NCBI RefSeq assembly: GCF_900106515.1
Contig: NZ_FNWF01000003.1
Location: forward strand, 62,001-126,000
Direction: 5' to 3'
Length of the DNA stretch: 64,000 nucleotides
Source: Peptoniphilus lacydonensis
GTDB lineage: Bacteria; Bacillota; Clostridia; Tissierellales; Peptoniphilaceae
Positions 61,254-64,000 of the stretch are shown piece after piece; position 1 is the stretch's first letter; each line of letters starts with the position of its first letter. Under the pieces are notes generated by a model that worked only from the letters and a program-made list of their open reading frames with translations, was not told where the DNA came from and searched no databases. The translations under genes and the position numbers were made by a program.

Positions 61254-62969
61254 CTACCTTGTCTGTTTAATCATACATTTAATTGCTTCATCAATATTGA
61301 AAACTGTACCTTTTCCATCTATCCATCTGTCCCAAAAATCAATAGTTGAACTTTTGGGCTCTTCCTTAGGTTTGTCTAAAATAATTTTAGTAGGTAATTT
61401 AATTGAATCTCCAATAACAATACATTCTCCAACATCAAGATTAGGTAATGTTTCAACCAAACCTACCAATGAATCAGTTAACATAGTTGCTACTGCCGAT
61501 TTATCTCTATCATTCGTAATTTTCAAACTTATAATATTATTGCATTGAGATATTATAGTAGAATTTAATTCTGCAGGTCTTTGAGAAACAATCACCAATG
61601 AAACACCATATTTTCTCCCCTCTTTAGATATTTTTTCAAATATCTCCAGCGATTTATTCTCAACCGCTTTCAATTTCGTTGTATCTCTCGGCATATATAA
61701 GTGTGCTTCGTCGCAAATAAAGGCTATAGGATGCCTAGTCTCATCTGTTTTAGGCGACATCCAAAATTGGACTTCATATACCAGTCTTGTAACAATCCCT
61801 ATTATTATATGTAACATATCTGATGGGACTTCTGATAAATCTATTACTTTTATCTTTTTATCTAGTCCCATTATTTTATCAACAAATTCTTTCAGATAGT
61901 CAGCTCTTACAGTATTATCTTCATTAAATACAAACCCATATTTTTTATCATCTATTTTTGTCTGAAGTCTCGTAATAAGGTTTGTTAATTTCCCATAGTA
62001 TTGACCTTGTTTCGTCTTTGCTTGTCCTTTTTTATCTCCGGTTTTATATACTTCACCTGTTGTTTCTTCCTTTATATTTTCATCCTCTAAATATGCTTTT
62101 AACTCTTTTGCTGAAAAAGGAATCGGCGTATCTGCTGTAATTATTTCGGATGAAAATTCAGTCATATTTTCTTCAAGATACCTTTTCTTATGCTCTAAAA
62201 TATATTTAATTACTGCTGCCCTTTGATTTGTAGATGTCCCTTCAGAAGATTCAATAAACAATGAATGAATTTCCTCATAATTGAAAAACCACAGAGGAAT
62301 ATGTAACCCATCCTCAGAGTCACAAATTTTTATCTGTTCAGCATAACTTAATTCATTGTATTCACCGTGCAAATCAAAAACAATTAAATTAGCGTGCTCC
62401 AACTCATTTGCTTTTTCAAGAATATTTGCTACAGTAAAAGATTTTCCACTTCCAGTACTTCCTACTATTGTTGCATGTCTTTGAAAAAATCTATTTCCAT
62501 CCAAAATAGCTTCAACAGTTTTATTACTTGCATATTTGCCAATAATTAATCTTTTTTCTGAAGATATCTCATTTTCAAGAGAGTTCATAATAATAGATAG
62601 AGCTTTACCATCTGCCAAATAAACTTTGCTATTGATTTCAGGATAAGTGTTCACTGCTCTTTTGAAAATATTTTGTTTAGTTGAAGACAATTTTTTATAA
62701 AATGTACCTACTAAAGTTATATTGCAAAAGTTATATGAATACTCTTGTTCTTCAGTTTCTTCGTCATCAATATCAATTCTCTTTTTGCTCACCCTAGTTA
62801 CTATTCCAATTAGTTTTTCATCTGCATTATTTCCAGATAAAACAACTATATCATTTATTTTTAGCCTATTTAAAATTTCTTCCTTTTCTACTGATACAGA
62901 TACTTTCTTGGTATCAACATTTTGAACAACTCCAACTTCTTGATTTAAATAATTTTGAATATCTTCCAT
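61254..62969 (-). CDS. HerA-like ATPase of a SIR2-HerA defence system
   Basis: A 571-residue ATPase. An N-terminal HAS-barrel-like domain leads to Walker A ATIVGSTGSGKSFTVANIL, then FDLHGEYNEL, Walker B IAFICDEAHLYMPRD, and VSLVIVSQRPAELNSTIISQ. These are HerA/FtsK-type hexamer motifs. The gene directly follows a SIR2 gene with a 9-nt gap, the arrangement of the SIR2-HerA (Nezha) anti-phage system, in which the complex depletes NAD+ and/or cuts DNA during infection. Confidence 0.9.
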   Translation of the reverse strand: MEDIQNYLNQEVGVVQNVDTKKVSVSVEKEEILNRLKINDIVVLSGNNADEKLIGIVTRVSKKRIDIDDEETEEQEYSYNFCNITLVGTFYKKLSSTKQNIFKRAVNTYPEINSKVYLADGKALSIIMNSLENEISSEKRLIIGKYASNKTVEAILDGNRFFQRHATIVGSTGSGKSFTVANILEKANELEHANLIVFDLHGEYNELSYAEQIKICDSEDGLHIPLWFFNYEEIHSLFIESSEGTSTNQRAAVIKYILEHKKRYLEENMTEFSSEIITADTPIPFSAKELKAYLEDENIKEETTGEVYKTGDKKGQAKTKQGQYYGKLTNLITRLQTKIDDKKYGFVFNEDNTVRADYLKEFVDKIMGLDKKIKVIDLSEVPSDMLHIIIGIVTRLVYEVQFWMSPKTDETRHPIAFICDEAHLYMPRDTTKLKAVENKSLEIFEKISKEGRKYGVSLVIVSQRPAELNSTIISQCNNIISLKITNDRDKSAVATMLTDSLVGLVETLPNLDVGECIVIGDSIKLPTKIILDKPKEEPKSSTIDFWDRWIDGKGTVFNIDEAIKCMIKQTR

Positions 62970-62978
62970 AATTTTCTC

Positions 62979-64000
62979 CTATCCTAAAAATGTTTCCGAA
63001 AATACATTTATATCCCATAATTCCTTATTTATATTATATTTTTTACCTTTATATACCATATAATTTCCTTCTTCTGTATTTTCTTCTTTATCTTCATATT
63101 TATAAAATAAAGTCCAGTTTTCGTTTTTCATTGCTCTATCTAAAAATGATTTTTTAATAGTCCTTGTCAAGACAATCACATCCTTTTGAGTATCCTCGAA
63201 TACTGTATTAAAATGCTGGTCATTGAATCCATATCCATAAATAAATATAGAAAAATTCTTTTTAGAGTCTGTTATCAATTCATTAAAAATTTCCCTATGA
63301 CATCTAAAAATACCGTTAATCATTCCTAACTTATATTTCATACTGCCTGGTGTAATAATATCTATATAGCACTTGTTATCTTTTAGTAACTTATAATCAT
63401 TAATCTGATATTCTCTCTCATTCTTTTTTATCCAATTAACTGATCCATGTGGCTTAAATAATCTTACTAAAGGAACGCTTTTAGAAAAAAAATCATAAGG
63501 TTGCTTTAGTATATTTTCATTAAAAGTTTGATACATATTCCCCGAAAATCCTAATGTAGTTGATAGTTTTAATTTATCACAAATTAGTTCTATAATTCTG
63601 TCATAATTAGGAGTCATTATATCGATTACTTGATTATTTACACTTACAGTTCCCAATAAGTACTTTAATAATTTTTCAAATCCGGAAATTTCATTTAATA
63701 TATCACTATGCTGATTATATTCTTCATCTAAAATAAATTCACTCGTTATCTCTCGAATTATTTCCACAAACGATTCTTCACTTATTGTAACATCTAATAA
63801 GGCTGCTTCTAATCCTTCATCTTTGATCTTCCCCTTATATTTGTTCCACTGCTTCTGTAACTCTAAATCACCGATACTTTCAAACGATTCCTCCAATTTT
63901 TCAGCCAATTTTGACATTCCCGGAATATTCATTGCAATAGAAAGCCCTGTTCCAACTATTAATTTGGGGAAATTTACACCTGATAGGTATCGTTCCTTAA
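62979..64000 (-). CDS. SIR2-family NADase of a SIR2-HerA system (5' end outside window)
   Basis: The frame stays open beyond the right edge. Visible motifs: VGTGLSIAMNIPGM (NAD-binding GxGxS-like), DIMTPNYDRIIELI (TxNxD), FKPHGSVNWI with the catalytic His, and SIFIYGYGFNDQHFNTVFED (GxGxxD). This is the SIR2_2 pattern of prokaryotic defence NADases. At least 340 residues are present. It is translated ahead of the HerA gene. Confidence 0.92.
   Translation of the reverse strand, partial: KERYLSGVNFPKLIVGTGLSIAMNIPGMSKLAEKLEESFESIGDLELQKQWNKYKGKIKDEGLEAALLDVTISEESFVEIIREITSEFILDEEYNQHSDILNEISGFEKLLKYLLGTVSVNNQVIDIMTPNYDRIIELICDKLKLSTTLGFSGNMYQTFNENILKQPYDFFSKSVPLVRLFKPHGSVNWIKKNEREYQINDYKLLKDNKCYIDIITPGSMKYKLGMINGIFRCHREIFNELITDSKKNFSIFIYGYGFNDQHFNTVFEDTQKDVIVLTRTIKKSFLDRAMKNENWTLFYKYEDKEENTEEGNYMVYKGKKYNINKELWDINVFSETFLG

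Noticed and set aside
60690-61349. 219-codon plus-strand frame overlapping the relaxase
   Set aside because: Lies in a second frame of the relaxase coiled-coil region, has low-complexity content and runs into the convergent HerA gene; the relaxase frame is clearly the real one.

Overview
The window is low-GC DNA from the Bacillota. Gene content (HK97-type prophage, DUF2815/DUF2800 replication module, serine-recombinase elements, ECF/ABC transporter cassettes under TetR control, MobC/relaxase) suggests an anaerobic commensal of the Tissierellia/Clostridia type, such as Peptoniphilus, Anaerococcus or Finegoldia. That placement is inference. No tRNA, rRNA or CRISPR array was seen.

Region 1 (1-30.6 kb, almost all minus strand) is a siphovirus prophage read from high to low coordinates. 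Early genes come first: sigma-like factor, two small genes, DUF2800 nuclease, DUF2815 ssDNA-binding candidate, family A DNA polymerase, Rha regulator, D5-type primase-helicase (frameshifted), YozE-like protein, VRR-NUC nuclease, SNF2 helicase and DUF1492 late regulator. Packaging genes follow: HNH nuclease, cos-like region, small terminase, SAM synthetase, ParB-methylase and large terminase. Then come portal, ClpP protease, capsid, connectors, tail proteins, a G/GT tail chaperone with a -1 frameshift site, and the tape measure protein, which runs off the left edge. Four accessory cassettes interrupt this order, and most show their own promoter and terminator: a caspase-like peptidase/PepSY lipoprotein/HTH unit (1.6-4.3 kb), an NTF2-like gene (10.4 kb), a plus-strand Abi_2 gene with a structured leader (16.2 kb), and a MATE pump behind a leader-peptide attenuator (17.8-19.5 kb). 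Two copies of a roughly 105-nt structured element (5481-5582, 8843-8947) each separate a truncated 5' copy of a gene from a complete, diverged copy.

Region 2 (30.9-36.4 kb) is a defence island: a three-gene ABC-ATPase system (ABC-3C type, first gene frameshifted) overlapping an HTH plus restriction endonuclease pair, convergent with a C5 cytosine methyltransferase.

Region 3 (36.4-43.3 kb) is a mosaic of recombination units. A roughly 200-bp repeat containing the 3' end of a serine recombinase occurs four times. The repeats lie among a Zn-motif protein with a short serine recombinase, a hydrolase with an AbrB regulator, recombinase remnants, and a full 595-aa serine recombinase with a small 45-aa partner.

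Region 4 (43.5-61.2 kb) is cargo and mobilisation. Two paralogous TetR-controlled transporter cassettes carry the same parts in different orders: ECF S/T/ATPase plus paired ABC half-transporters, with an extra MATE pump in the second. A candidate oriT, MobC and relaxase follow on the plus strand, so the element looks like an integrative mobilisable element. The right edge (61.3-64 kb) holds a HerA-like ATPase and a SIR2 protein matching the SIR2-HerA anti-phage system.
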